Of a DNA stretch of 64,000 bases, positions 8,363 through 14,907 are shown piece by piece. The position numbers were made by a program, and so were the translations under genes. The stretch is from Idiomarina aminovorans (lineage in GTDB: Bacteria; Pseudomonadota; Gammaproteobacteria; Enterobacterales; Alteromonadaceae): assembly GCF_023155095.1 (NCBI RefSeq), contig NZ_JAKNDA010000001.1:496001-560000 (forward strand), in the 5' to 3' direction. Each line of letters opens with the position of its first letter. The stretch's first letter is position 1. The notes below the pieces were generated by a model, which made no database searches, was not told where the DNA came from, and worked only from the letters and a program-made list of their open reading frames with translations.

Positions 8363-8917
8363 ATGGGATTTAGTGATGATAGTAATAAACCAGTGAGTCA
8401 CGAAGAGGAAAAGCTGACTCAGTGGACAAATCTCCCATTTACTTCTGGTGCTGTTGACGCGTTGAAGATGAAGTTGCTGGCATGGTCAGTTCTAGTAATC
8501 GTCCTATTTGATTCCAACGTATCCATAACAACGCTATTTTTTATAAGGTTTAAGGAGGCACTCACTAAAGAAACCGCAGTGTTCTACCTTGGTCCTTTAG
8601 TGCTGTACTATTTTGTTTATTGGGTAGTTAGGCATGTTGAATACTTCAACCAACGCGATGGGCTAAAGCCTTTTTTGATAATTGAACAGCTAAAGCCCGC
8701 TATTGAAGATATCACCAATATAAATAAACGAGGACAATCTCAAACTCACCTTTATCAGCCGATAAAAAAATTTACTGCAAGGTATAACGAGGTTGAAAGT
8801 AGTGTCCCGAAAATAGTCGTCACCCGATATGTGGTGTATGCGATATTTGATGTTCTAATCCCTCTAATTATAGGTGTTTGGGCATTAAGTCTTTATTTGA
8901 CTTCACTTCTTTATTAG
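8363..8917 (+). CDS. Membrane protein moron in the head operon, unknown function
   Basis: 184 residues from ATG 8363. Three hydrophobic segments are visible: about residues 35-56, 72-93 and 156-183. Between the second and third lies a soluble region of about 60 residues. No known phage head protein fits. The gene is visibly richer in A and T than its neighbours and interrupts the conserved F-protease order, so it looks like a later insertion. Membrane proteins in such positions often act in the lysogen, for example in superinfection exclusion, but no motif shows that. The space after the gene holds a copy of an 18-bp sequence also found after the other cargo cassette. Confidence 0.75.
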   Translation: MGFSDDSNKPVSHEEEKLTQWTNLPFTSGAVDALKMKLLAWSVLVIVLFDSNVSITTLFFIRFKEALTKETAVFYLGPLVLYYFVYWVVRHVEYFNQRDGLKPFLIIEQLKPAIEDITNINKRGQSQTHLYQPIKKFTARYNEVESSVPKIVVTRYVVYAIFDVLIPLIIGVWALSLYLTSLLY

Positions 8918-8919
8918 GC

Positions 8920-8937
8920 GGAATAAAACACGGGTAG
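8920..8937 (+). repeat. 18-bp repeat copy 2 (after membrane moron)
   Basis: GGAATAAAACACGGGTAG followed by TCACC. It differs by one base from 18874-18891, and both intergenic copies share the TCACC extension. It lies 3 bp after the moron stop codon and 54 bp before the protease start. Confidence 0.65.
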
Positions 8938-8990
8938 TCACCTAATCCCCATAGGTTGACAATCACGGCAGTCATAGAGGATTGCCGTGT

Positions 8991-10139
8991 ATGAAACGAA
9001 TTAATATTTTTAAAACCGGGACGCATACGAGCTCTAATGGTGCGACCCTGGACTTCTCCGAAGATAAGCTACAGGGCTCTGCTGAGTCTTACAGCCCATC
9101 CGTTCATGAAGCACCAATTGTTATTGGTCATCCTAAAGATAATGGTCCGGCTTACGGCTGGGTTAAGTCTATGGAGTTTGCCGAGGGGAACCTTGACGCT
9201 ATTCCTGACCAGGTAAACGAAGACTTTGCCGAAATGGTTAAGAAAGGCGCATTCAAAAAGGTCAGCGCCAGCTTTTACTTACCAGATGCACCGAATAACC
9301 CAAGCCCGGGTAACTTGTACCTACGCCATGTGGGCTTTCTCGGTGCCCAGCCGCCGGCTATTAAAGGACTTGCCGCAGTTGACTTCTCGGAAGAGGAAGA
9401 GGGTGTGGTCGAGTTTGAAGAAGACTGGCGCACCGCTATGGATATGTCGACTATCGCGCAGGTATTTAAAGCCATGCGTGAGTTCATCATCGACAAATTC
9501 AGCAAAGACGAAGCCGACAAAACCCTCCCGGATTACCTCATTGATGATTTACGAACGTCAGCGGAAGAGCGCCGCAAGGCAGACGACTCTCCGGTGACTG
9601 ATTTTAGCGAAAGCGAAACTGACCCGGAGCACGATATGAAACTTGATGAAGCACTGGCCAAGGTCAACGACCTCGAGAGCCAGAACACTCAGTTGGAGTC
9701 GGACAAGCAAAAGCTTGCTGATGAAAACGACTCTTTGAAATCGAAGGTTACCTCATTTACTGAAGCTGAAAGTAAACGCCGCAAAGAAGCGTTAACAGCC
9801 AAGGTGGATGCGTTGGTGAAAGACGGAAAGGTCACTCCGGCAGAGCGTGAAAAGGTTCTTGCCTTTGCTGAGCGCTTGGGCGACCAGACTGTCGACTTTG
9901 GCGAAGCTGATGACCAAAAAGGTCTGGATGCCCAGTCGGAGTATTTGAAGTCCCTGGAAGAACGTAAGCCTGTCGTTGATTTCAACGAGCATTCAGGCGA
10001 CGAAAATGGTGGTGATGAACCACAAACGGCTCAGAGCTTAGCTGCAAAAGCAGTCGAGTATCAGGAGCAACAACGTAAGGCCGGCCGCAATGTCTCTATT
10101 GCCGAGGCGGTTAACCATTTATCTAAAGACGCGGAGTAA
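8991..10139 (+). CDS. Prohead protease-scaffold, Mu I-like
   Basis: 382 residues from the ATG at 8991. The N-terminal half (about residues 1-140) matches Mu I-type proteases: 'APIVIGHPKDNGPAYGWVKSMEF', 'MVKKGAFKKVSASFYLP', and 'YLRHVGFLGAQPPAIKGL'. The H/K/S context is typical of this serine protease family. The C-terminal part is a long charged coiled coil (about residues 215-290), the scaffold. The protease processes head proteins and scaffold during maturation. AGAGG at 8976-8980 precedes the start with 10-bp spacing. An internal start probably makes the scaffold alone. Confidence 0.88.
   Translation: MKRINIFKTGTHTSSNGATLDFSEDKLQGSAESYSPSVHEAPIVIGHPKDNGPAYGWVKSMEFAEGNLDAIPDQVNEDFAEMVKKGAFKKVSASFYLPDAPNNPSPGNLYLRHVGFLGAQPPAIKGLAAVDFSEEEEGVVEFEEDWRTAMDMSTIAQVFKAMREFIIDKFSKDEADKTLPDYLIDDLRTSAEERRKADDSPVTDFSESETDPEHDMKLDEALAKVNDLESQNTQLESDKQKLADENDSLKSKVTSFTEAESKRRKEALTAKVDALVKDGKVTPAEREKVLAFAERLGDQTVDFGEADDQKGLDAQSEYLKSLEERKPVVDFNEHSGDENGGDEPQTAQSLAAKAVEYQEQQRKAGRNVSIAEAVNHLSKDAE
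9636..10139 (+). CDS. Nested scaffold protein, Mu Z-like (internal in-frame start)
   Basis: An ATG at 9636, in frame with the protease gene, has GGAG 6 bp upstream (9626-9629) and would give a 167-residue protein beginning MKLDEALAKV. That product is exactly the coiled-coil and C-terminal part. In Mu, gene Z lies within I in the same way and supplies free scaffold. The start falls at the boundary between the linker and the coiled coil. Expression is inferred from ribosome site and precedent. Confidence 0.6.
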   Translation: MKLDEALAKVNDLESQNTQLESDKQKLADENDSLKSKVTSFTEAESKRRKEALTAKVDALVKDGKVTPAEREKVLAFAERLGDQTVDFGEADDQKGLDAQSEYLKSLEERKPVVDFNEHSGDENGGDEPQTAQSLAAKAVEYQEQQRKAGRNVSIAEAVNHLSKDAE

Positions 10140-10145
10140 ACGCAG

Positions 10146-10505
10146 ATGAAAAACTCAGGTTTGATCAAGCAGTTTATCGCCGCCACGGCCATCCCTAAAA
10201 ATCGAGTTGTAAAACTGGCCGCCGGCGATAACGAAGTCGCTCTTGCAACGGATGTTGCAGATCCATTGATTGGTGTTAGCGAAGAGCCACAGAACATCGA
10301 AGCCGGTCAGCGCATTGATGTGACGTTCACAGGCATCGTTGAAGTTGAAGCGGGTGCTGCTCTTACTAAGAACGCGCGGGTAACCGTTGATGCCCAGGGA
10401 CGTGGTGTTGCTTCAGCTGCAGGCACCGACTCAACTATCGGTCGTGCTTTAACGGCTGCTAACGCCGCTGGTGACATCATCAGCATCGAAATTCAGAAAG
10501 GTTAA
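10146..10505 (+). CDS. Head decoration protein (DUF2190-like)
   Basis: 119 residues, predicted mostly beta, small and rich in Gly, Ala and Val: 'IPKNRVVKLAAGDNEVALATDVADPLIGVSEE' and 'TGIVEVEAGAALTKNARVTVDAQGRGV'. This is the pattern of DUF2190-type capsid cement proteins, which trimerise on the outside of the capsid and stabilise it. It sits between protease-scaffold and major capsid, where decoration genes are usual. No enzyme motif. Confidence 0.82.
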   Translation: MKNSGLIKQFIAATAIPKNRVVKLAAGDNEVALATDVADPLIGVSEEPQNIEAGQRIDVTFTGIVEVEAGAALTKNARVTVDAQGRGVASAAGTDSTIGRALTAANAAGDIISIEIQKG

Positions 10506-10519
10506 GGGGTAGCTAAGTC

Positions 10520-11440
10520 ATGAGCACACCATTTGTACAACAGCCCAATCTAACGGCAATTGCGCTGGGCTATAAGAATGCGCAATTCATTGCTGACCAG
10601 GTGTCGCCACGCACACCTGTTGGCGCTAACAACTTTAAGTGGACTGAGTTCGAGGCAAAGGACACGTTCACTATTCCTAACACGCTGGTCGGCCGTAAGT
10701 CGCGTCCAAACGAAGTTGAGTTCGGCGCTACTGAACGTACTGACTCAGTCGTTGACTGGGGCTTGGAAGATCCAATTCCTAACGCTGACATCGAAGAAGC
10801 GCGCAATAACCCGGCGATTGACCCTCAGGGTCGCGCAACCATGAAGTTGTCTGAGCTCTTGGCTCTAAGCCGTGAAAAGCGTGTGGCTGACATGGTCATG
10901 AGCGCTGGCAACTACAACCACACGGAAACCCTAAGCGGTACCGACAAGTGGAATGACGCAGGCTCAAACCTGATTGAACAAATCAGTGATGCACTGGATA
11001 CGCCGCTGGTACGTCCTAACAGCCTTATATTAGGGCAACAGGAAGCCACCGCTATGCGTCGTAACGCAAGCCTGGTTAAAGCCTTTAACGGCTCAACCGG
11101 TGACGTTGGCATGGTCCCCTGGGAGTTCATCCGTCAGCTGTTCGAAATTGAGAACATCATGGTTGGAGCCAGCCGTTACAACACGGCCAACAAGGGTCAG
11201 GACATGAGCCTTTCACGCTTATGGTCAGGCGGTGCTTCGTTACTGTACATCAACCCAATTGCAGGGTTGCGTGACGATGTGACGTTTTCACTGACCGCAG
11301 AGCACGGTGAGCGCGTTGCGGCCACGCGTGAAGATGGTGATATCGGCTTACGCGGCGGTGTACGTGTTCGAGTTGGTGAATCGGTGAAAGAAGTACTGGT
11401 CGCTAAAGAAGCGGGCTACTACTTCAACGCGGTGCTTTAA
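10520..11440 (+). CDS. Major capsid protein
   Basis: 306 residues, the correct size for a HK97-fold shell protein, directly after decoration and protease genes. It begins 'MSTPFVQQPNLTAIALGYKNAQFIADQVSPRTPV', the pattern of capsid proteins in transposable-type siphophages. It has mid-protein 'DALDTPLVRPNSLILGQQEATAMRRN' and C-terminal 'EHGERVAATREDGDIGLRGGVRVRVGESVKEVLVAKEAGYYF'. Hundreds of copies make the head shell. Family placement is by size, order and these segments, without a structural comparison. Confidence 0.88.
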   Translation: MSTPFVQQPNLTAIALGYKNAQFIADQVSPRTPVGANNFKWTEFEAKDTFTIPNTLVGRKSRPNEVEFGATERTDSVVDWGLEDPIPNADIEEARNNPAIDPQGRATMKLSELLALSREKRVADMVMSAGNYNHTETLSGTDKWNDAGSNLIEQISDALDTPLVRPNSLILGQQEATAMRRNASLVKAFNGSTGDVGMVPWEFIRQLFEIENIMVGASRYNTANKGQDMSLSRLWSGGASLLYINPIAGLRDDVTFSLTAEHGERVAATREDGDIGLRGGVRVRVGESVKEVLVAKEAGYYFNAVL

Positions 11441-11472
11441 GCGCCGCTCATTCACCCTAACTGGAGAACGCT

Positions 11473-11754
11473 ATGAGTGAAACTAAAGAGAATATCGTGC
11501 TGGCCATGCCGGCACGCATTAACGGCAAGTTGGTACCTGTCACTGATGAGCCTGTCAGTGTGTCGGCAGAGGTTGCTGAACAGTTACGCGCTGCCGGAGC
11601 TGTTAAAGAGCAGGAGCAAAAGCAGCGCACGTTAAATGACCTGAAAGTCGATGAGCTTAAGACCATTGCGACTGCCAAAGGCATTGAAGGTGCCGATGGT
11701 ATGAAAAAAGCTGACTTGGTCGAAGCACTCGAAAAGCTTGAGGCAGACCAGTAA
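11473..11754 (+). CDS. Small phage head-tail region protein with C-terminal HeH/SAP-like helix pair
   Basis: 93 residues. The N-terminal half is 'VLAMPARINGKLVPVTDEPVSVSAEVAEQLRAAG'. The C-terminal part, 'LNDLKVDELKTIATAKGIEGADGMKKADLVEALEKL', is a clear HeH/SAP/Rho-N-like fold that often binds nucleic acid. The gene holds the place of Mu gp35, between capsid and gp36. Its exact role is unknown. The stop overlaps the next start by 1 base. Confidence 0.75.
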   Translation: MSETKENIVLAMPARINGKLVPVTDEPVSVSAEVAEQLRAAGAVKEQEQKQRTLNDLKVDELKTIATAKGIEGADGMKKADLVEALEKLEADQ

Positions 11755-12167
11755 TGGGTTATGCACAAGCGACTGACATGGTCACTCGGTTTGGTCAGGA
11801 GGAGCTGGAGCAACTGGCTCCTTCTGATACTGCTGAAGAATTCGACCAGGAGAAAGTGGATTCTGCATTAAGTGATGCATCCGCTGAAATGAATACCTAT
11901 CTTGGCTCTGTTTACGCGCTGCCTCTGACAGACCCGAATCCTTATTTAAAAACCATCTGCTGCGATATTACCCGTTTCCGCCTTTGGGACGATGCTGTCA
12001 GTGAGGAAGTCCGCAAGCGGTACGAAGATGCTGTCGCCTGGCTTAAGAAAGTCGTGAAGGGTGATGTGTCACTCGGTATCGATAACCAGGAGGAAGTCTT
12101 CTACGCAACGACCTCGAGCAATGCCGGTAATCGTACCTTTACGCGCAGCTCTCTGGATGATTTTTAA
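11754..12167 (+). CDS. Head-tail connector, Mu gp36-like (DUF1320)
   Basis: 137 residues with the DUF1320 pattern: an N-terminal 'YAQATDMVTRFGQEELEQLAP', a helical 'VDSALSDASAEMNTYLGSVYALPL', 'YLKTICCDITRFRLWDD' and 'VRKRYEDAVAWLKKVVKGDVSLG'. These proteins form the adaptor ring under the portal. The gene order, after capsid and gp35-like and before the G-like gene, matches Mu-type head modules. Confidence 0.88.
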   Translation: MGYAQATDMVTRFGQEELEQLAPSDTAEEFDQEKVDSALSDASAEMNTYLGSVYALPLTDPNPYLKTICCDITRFRLWDDAVSEEVRKRYEDAVAWLKKVVKGDVSLGIDNQEEVFYATTSSNAGNRTFTRSSLDDF

Positions 12168-12692
12168 ATGAAGGTTCAGACCAAGTTTAACGAGAAAGAG
12201 CTATTGCGAATACGGCAGGCTCTCGACCGGCTTGGCAGCAATCAGCGTAAAGCGTTTTTCCGTCGCGTGGGTGCGGCATTAAAAGCCGACTTCGATATGG
12301 GATTTCGGCGGGGCAAGTCCCCGCGAGGTAATGCCTGGGCACCGGTTCTGCGTGGTGGTCAGCCTTTGCGTGATACGCGAAGACTACAGGGAAGCCTGAC
12401 GTTTCGCGCAACCAGCGATAGCACCGAAGTGGGTACCAATGTTGATTACGGTCCCGCGCAGCAAGAGGGTGTTGATAAAGCGGTTACGGTGCCAACGCAT
12501 ACACGGCTTATCAACCAGGCATTCGGTCGAAAGCTCAGTACCGGCGTTTACCAGACCGTTAAGAGTCATAAACGAAAAATGAACATCGAGGCACGTCCTT
12601 TCCTTGGTATTGAACGACCACAACAACGCAAAATTGTCCGGGTATTCGGTCAATATATGCGCGAATTAGGAGCACAAGGCAATGCTACTTGA
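12168..12692 (+). CDS. Virion morphogenesis protein, Mu G-like (phage tail S family)
   Basis: 174 residues beginning directly after the previous stop. Family features are 'FFRRVGAALKADFDMGFRRGKSPRGNAWAPVLRGGQPLRDTRRL' and 'TNVDYGPAQQEG'. It has a basic N-terminus and a C-terminal 'ARPFLGIERPQ' typical of phage virion morphogenesis proteins. These act in the neck, joining heads and tails. The gene overlaps the next by 11 bp. Confidence 0.87.
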   Translation: MKVQTKFNEKELLRIRQALDRLGSNQRKAFFRRVGAALKADFDMGFRRGKSPRGNAWAPVLRGGQPLRDTRRLQGSLTFRATSDSTEVGTNVDYGPAQQEGVDKAVTVPTHTRLINQAFGRKLSTGVYQTVKSHKRKMNIEARPFLGIERPQQRKIVRVFGQYMRELGAQGNAT

Positions 12693-13122
12693 ACAAATTG
12701 AACAGCGTCTTGAGGCGATACAGTTTGAAGGTAAAGCATTGTTCAGCGGCGTTGACCAGGTCATAGACCCGCAGACCATTGTCGATGCCAATACGGTTAA
12801 GAAAGACGCTGCCTTTGTAGTGCCTGTATCCGATGGTGCTGAGCCTAACGAGCGCACGACCGGGCGTTTCAGCCAACTTATGCGGCCGCGCTTCGGCGTA
12901 CTTATCGTGTGCCGGGCAGTGAATGACCGAATGGGTAAGGGCGTTACGAAACGACTGGAGTTTATGAAGCAGCAGATACGCGGTGCCCTTATGGGTTGGA
13001 CCCCGGATGACAATTACGAGCCTATCACTCTGGTTGAGGGCAACTTACTGGAATTTAAACGAGGGGGTGTCTTCTGGATGGAAGAGTACATCACCGAAAC
13101 AATGTACGAGGGGCAATCATGA
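12682..13122 (+). CDS. Tail terminator, Mu gp37-like
   Basis: 146 residues. The fold pattern, N-terminal helix 'LLEQIEQRLEAIQF', beta strands 'AAFVVPVSDGAEP' and 'RFGVLIVCRAVND', helix 'KGVTKRLEFMKQQIRGALMGW', then 'VEGNLLEFKRGGVFWMEEYITE', is that of gp37/tail terminator proteins, which cap the end of the growing tail tube. Position between the G-like gene and tail tube agrees. Confidence 0.8.
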   Translation: MLLEQIEQRLEAIQFEGKALFSGVDQVIDPQTIVDANTVKKDAAFVVPVSDGAEPNERTTGRFSQLMRPRFGVLIVCRAVNDRMGKGVTKRLEFMKQQIRGALMGWTPDDNYEPITLVEGNLLEFKRGGVFWMEEYITETMYEGQS

Positions 13123-13283
13123 TCATTGTGACCGCTGAAGTTAAATGCCGGCGCGCAGGCATTGATTTCAAAAAAGGTAAGAACGAATTCAAGCAGCTAT
13201 CCGCTGCCAGGCTTGCGCAAATTGAAGCCGACGAGCGTTTGTCGGTAGAGCACATCAAAGAAGAAAAAGGTGGTGACAAATGA
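13119..13283 (+). CDS. Small phage protein (Mu gp38 / HI1506 position)
   Basis: A 54-residue reading frame, MIIVTAEVKCRRAGIDFKKG onward. It starts with an ATG that overlaps the stop of the preceding gene and ends in an ATGA overlap with the tail tube gene, so it is tightly coupled. The sequence is short and charged. It lies where Mu-like prophages have a small protein of the gp38/HI1506 type, and the 'AEVKCRRAGIDFKKG' start resembles that group. The function of the group is not known. Confidence 0.7.
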   Translation: MIIVTAEVKCRRAGIDFKKGKNEFKQLSAARLAQIEADERLSVEHIKEEKGGDK

Positions 13284-14206
13284 GCCGCAGAACGAAGAAA
13301 AAGCTGATTGTAGGCTTGGCGAATGACGGAACCAATCCTTACGGTACCGACCTCATTGATTTGGGTGGCTCAGGTCAGGCAATCCAAACCACCGGGCTTG
13401 AAATCACGCCATTAGAGGGTGAAGAAATAGAGCGTGAGCTGGACGATGGTAAGTCGGGCAGTAAACCGATGATCATGTCTGGCATCCACGTAAAGCTCAG
13501 TGGAAGCGTTGAAGCTGCAGGCTCAGGTGATGCTATCACGCCGGTTAAGTATCAGGCTGTACTGCAATGTGCGGGACGCACTGCAACGGTCGGTACAACC
13601 GAAGTCACTTATACCCGTATTAATGATAACTCAGAGCCGGATGCCACCTTCTACTACTACAACGATGGCTCACTTCACAAGCTTCTGGGAGCTCGGGCAA
13701 CCAGTGGTGCATCGTTAAAAGTTGGTGAACTGCCGACCTTTACGTTTGAAATTACGGGTTTGTATGGTGGCGTGGTCGAGACAGGTATGCCTTCCTCTCC
13801 TGATTTCTCAGGCTTTCAGACTCCGCTGAAAGTTGGCCATGAGAACACCACGTTCATGCTCGATGGTACCGAATACCCGATGTTTGAGTTCGAGTATGAG
13901 GAAAACAACGAGGTCAGCTATTCAGAGAATACTATCGATGAAGAAATCGATATTACCGACTGGAAGCCCGACGGTACGTTTGTGATTGAAGCGCCAGCAT
14001 TAAGCGAGTTTGACCCATTCTCTATTGCAACAGCCAATGCGCAGCTGCCGGTTTCAATCACCCACGGTCTGACAGCCGGCAACATTGTCTCTATCACGTC
14101 CGTTGCTATCCAGCTGGGCAAACCAACCTACGGCGACCGTGAGGGTAAATTAACTCTGAGTGTACCGTTTCGTTTTATTGATGATCCTGTCATCGAGAGT
14201 AAATAA
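13280..14206 (+). CDS. Major tail tube protein
   Basis: 308 residues, mostly beta with alternating polar and hydrophobic residues. It begins 'MSRRTKKKLIVGLANDGTNPYGTDLIDLGGSG' and contains 'IHVKLSGSVEAAGSGDAITPVKYQAVLQ', 'GELPTFTFEITGLYGGV' and 'GKLTLSVPFRFIDD'. It sits between the tail terminator and the two tail assembly chaperones, which precede the tape measure gene, the universal order in long-tailed siphophages. The protein stacks in rings to make the tail tube. Confidence 0.88.
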   Translation: MSRRTKKKLIVGLANDGTNPYGTDLIDLGGSGQAIQTTGLEITPLEGEEIERELDDGKSGSKPMIMSGIHVKLSGSVEAAGSGDAITPVKYQAVLQCAGRTATVGTTEVTYTRINDNSEPDATFYYYNDGSLHKLLGARATSGASLKVGELPTFTFEITGLYGGVVETGMPSSPDFSGFQTPLKVGHENTTFMLDGTEYPMFEFEYEENNEVSYSENTIDEEIDITDWKPDGTFVIEAPALSEFDPFSIATANAQLPVSITHGLTAGNIVSITSVAIQLGKPTYGDREGKLTLSVPFRFIDDPVIESK

Positions 14207-14217
14207 GGAGTAAGTCA

Positions 14218-14547
14218 GTGGCATTTAAATTAGCAAAAGCACCCATTAAGTCAGACGCAACGGTTTCGGTATCTGTGCCAGGTCATAAGAAGCCGCAGGA
14301 ATTCACAGCTAAGTTTCAGGTGATGAAACATGAAGATTATCGGGAACGCACTGAAAAACGCTCTGATGACTTAGAGCTGCTGAAAGACGTGGTTATTGGC
14401 TGGGATGGTGTTGAGGATGAAAGCGGTAATGACGTTCCGTTTTCTGAGGCAGCGCTGGTCGAAATGTGCGAATACACCTTTGTACGAACCGCATTTCTGC
14501 GCACCTATAATGAACTGATGTTCGGGTACACCGCGGCAAAAAACTAG
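14218..14547 (+). CDS. Tail assembly chaperone (gpG-like)
   Basis: 109 residues with a GTG start, preceded by GGAGTAAG. It has 'AKAPIKSDATVSVSVPGHKKPQEFTAKFQVMKHEDYRERTEKR' and 'VVIGWDGVEDESGNDVPFSEAALVEMCEYTFVRTAFLRTYNELM', the pattern of lambda G/Mu-type tail chaperones that coat the tape measure. Its final sense codons form a slippery heptamer followed by a stem-loop, so a fraction of ribosomes probably continue into the next frame. Confidence 0.85.
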   Translation: MAFKLAKAPIKSDATVSVSVPGHKKPQEFTAKFQVMKHEDYRERTEKRSDDLELLKDVVIGWDGVEDESGNDVPFSEAALVEMCEYTFVRTAFLRTYNELMFGYTAAKN

Positions 14548-14583
14548 AAGCGGTGGCCCATTATTGGGCGCATGGTCCCACCG
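14538..14583 (+). promoter_or_regulatory. Programmed -1 frameshift signal, A AAA AAC with downstream stem-loop
   Basis: In the chaperone reading frame the last codons are gcA AAA AAC followed by TAG at 14545-14547. A AAA AAC (14538-14544) is a canonical -1 slippery heptamer in the correct phase. Six bases later a stem-loop begins: CGGTGG (14551-14556) pairs with CCACCG (14578-14583), with CCCA/TGGG (14557-14560 and 14565-14568) stacked inside around TTAT. Slippage puts ribosomes directly into the frame of the following 14544-14906 region, which has no stop before 14906. This is the G/GT arrangement of many tailed phages. Confidence 0.85.
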
Positions 14584-14906
14584 TCAATGAACAGGAGCGC
14601 CGGGAGCTGAGAGCAGAAATGCGAGCTTTTGGCGCGACTGATGAAGATATCGAGAACTATCTAAAGGCAAACTCAGCCGACGAGGACTGCTTTGTCATCG
14701 AAGAGAACTGGCCTGTACTTCAATGGTTTTTAGCGATTGATGACCAGTTTGAATATGTACAGGGCGTTTGTACCGGTATCGATATCGCGTCCATTCAAGC
14801 TGATGCACAAATGTCAGCACGAGAGTATACCCCAGAGCAATACAAGCACCTTCGGTATTTGACCAAGTGTGTAACCCGAGAGCTCAATAGCCGCCTGGAG
14901 AAATAG
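14544..14906 (+). CDS. Tail assembly chaperone extension (T domain of G-T frameshift fusion)
   Basis: This frame continues the upstream chaperone after -1 slippage, giving a 229-residue fusion (109 plus 120). The extension begins LEAVAHYWAHGP and includes 'RRELRAEMRAFGATDEDIENYL' and 'QWFLAIDDQFEYVQGV', with a helical, acidic composition and a resemblance to DUF1799-type T domains. A GTG at 14553 could in theory start it independently but has no good ribosome site. The long form recruits the tail tube protein to the chaperone-coated tape measure. The gene ends 1 bp before the tape measure start. Confidence 0.8.
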   Translation, partial: LEAVAHYWAHGPTVNEQERRELRAEMRAFGATDEDIENYLKANSADEDCFVIEENWPVLQWFLAIDDQFEYVQGVCTGIDIASIQADAQMSAREYTPEQYKHLRYLTKCVTRELNSRLEK

Positions 14907-14907
14907 C

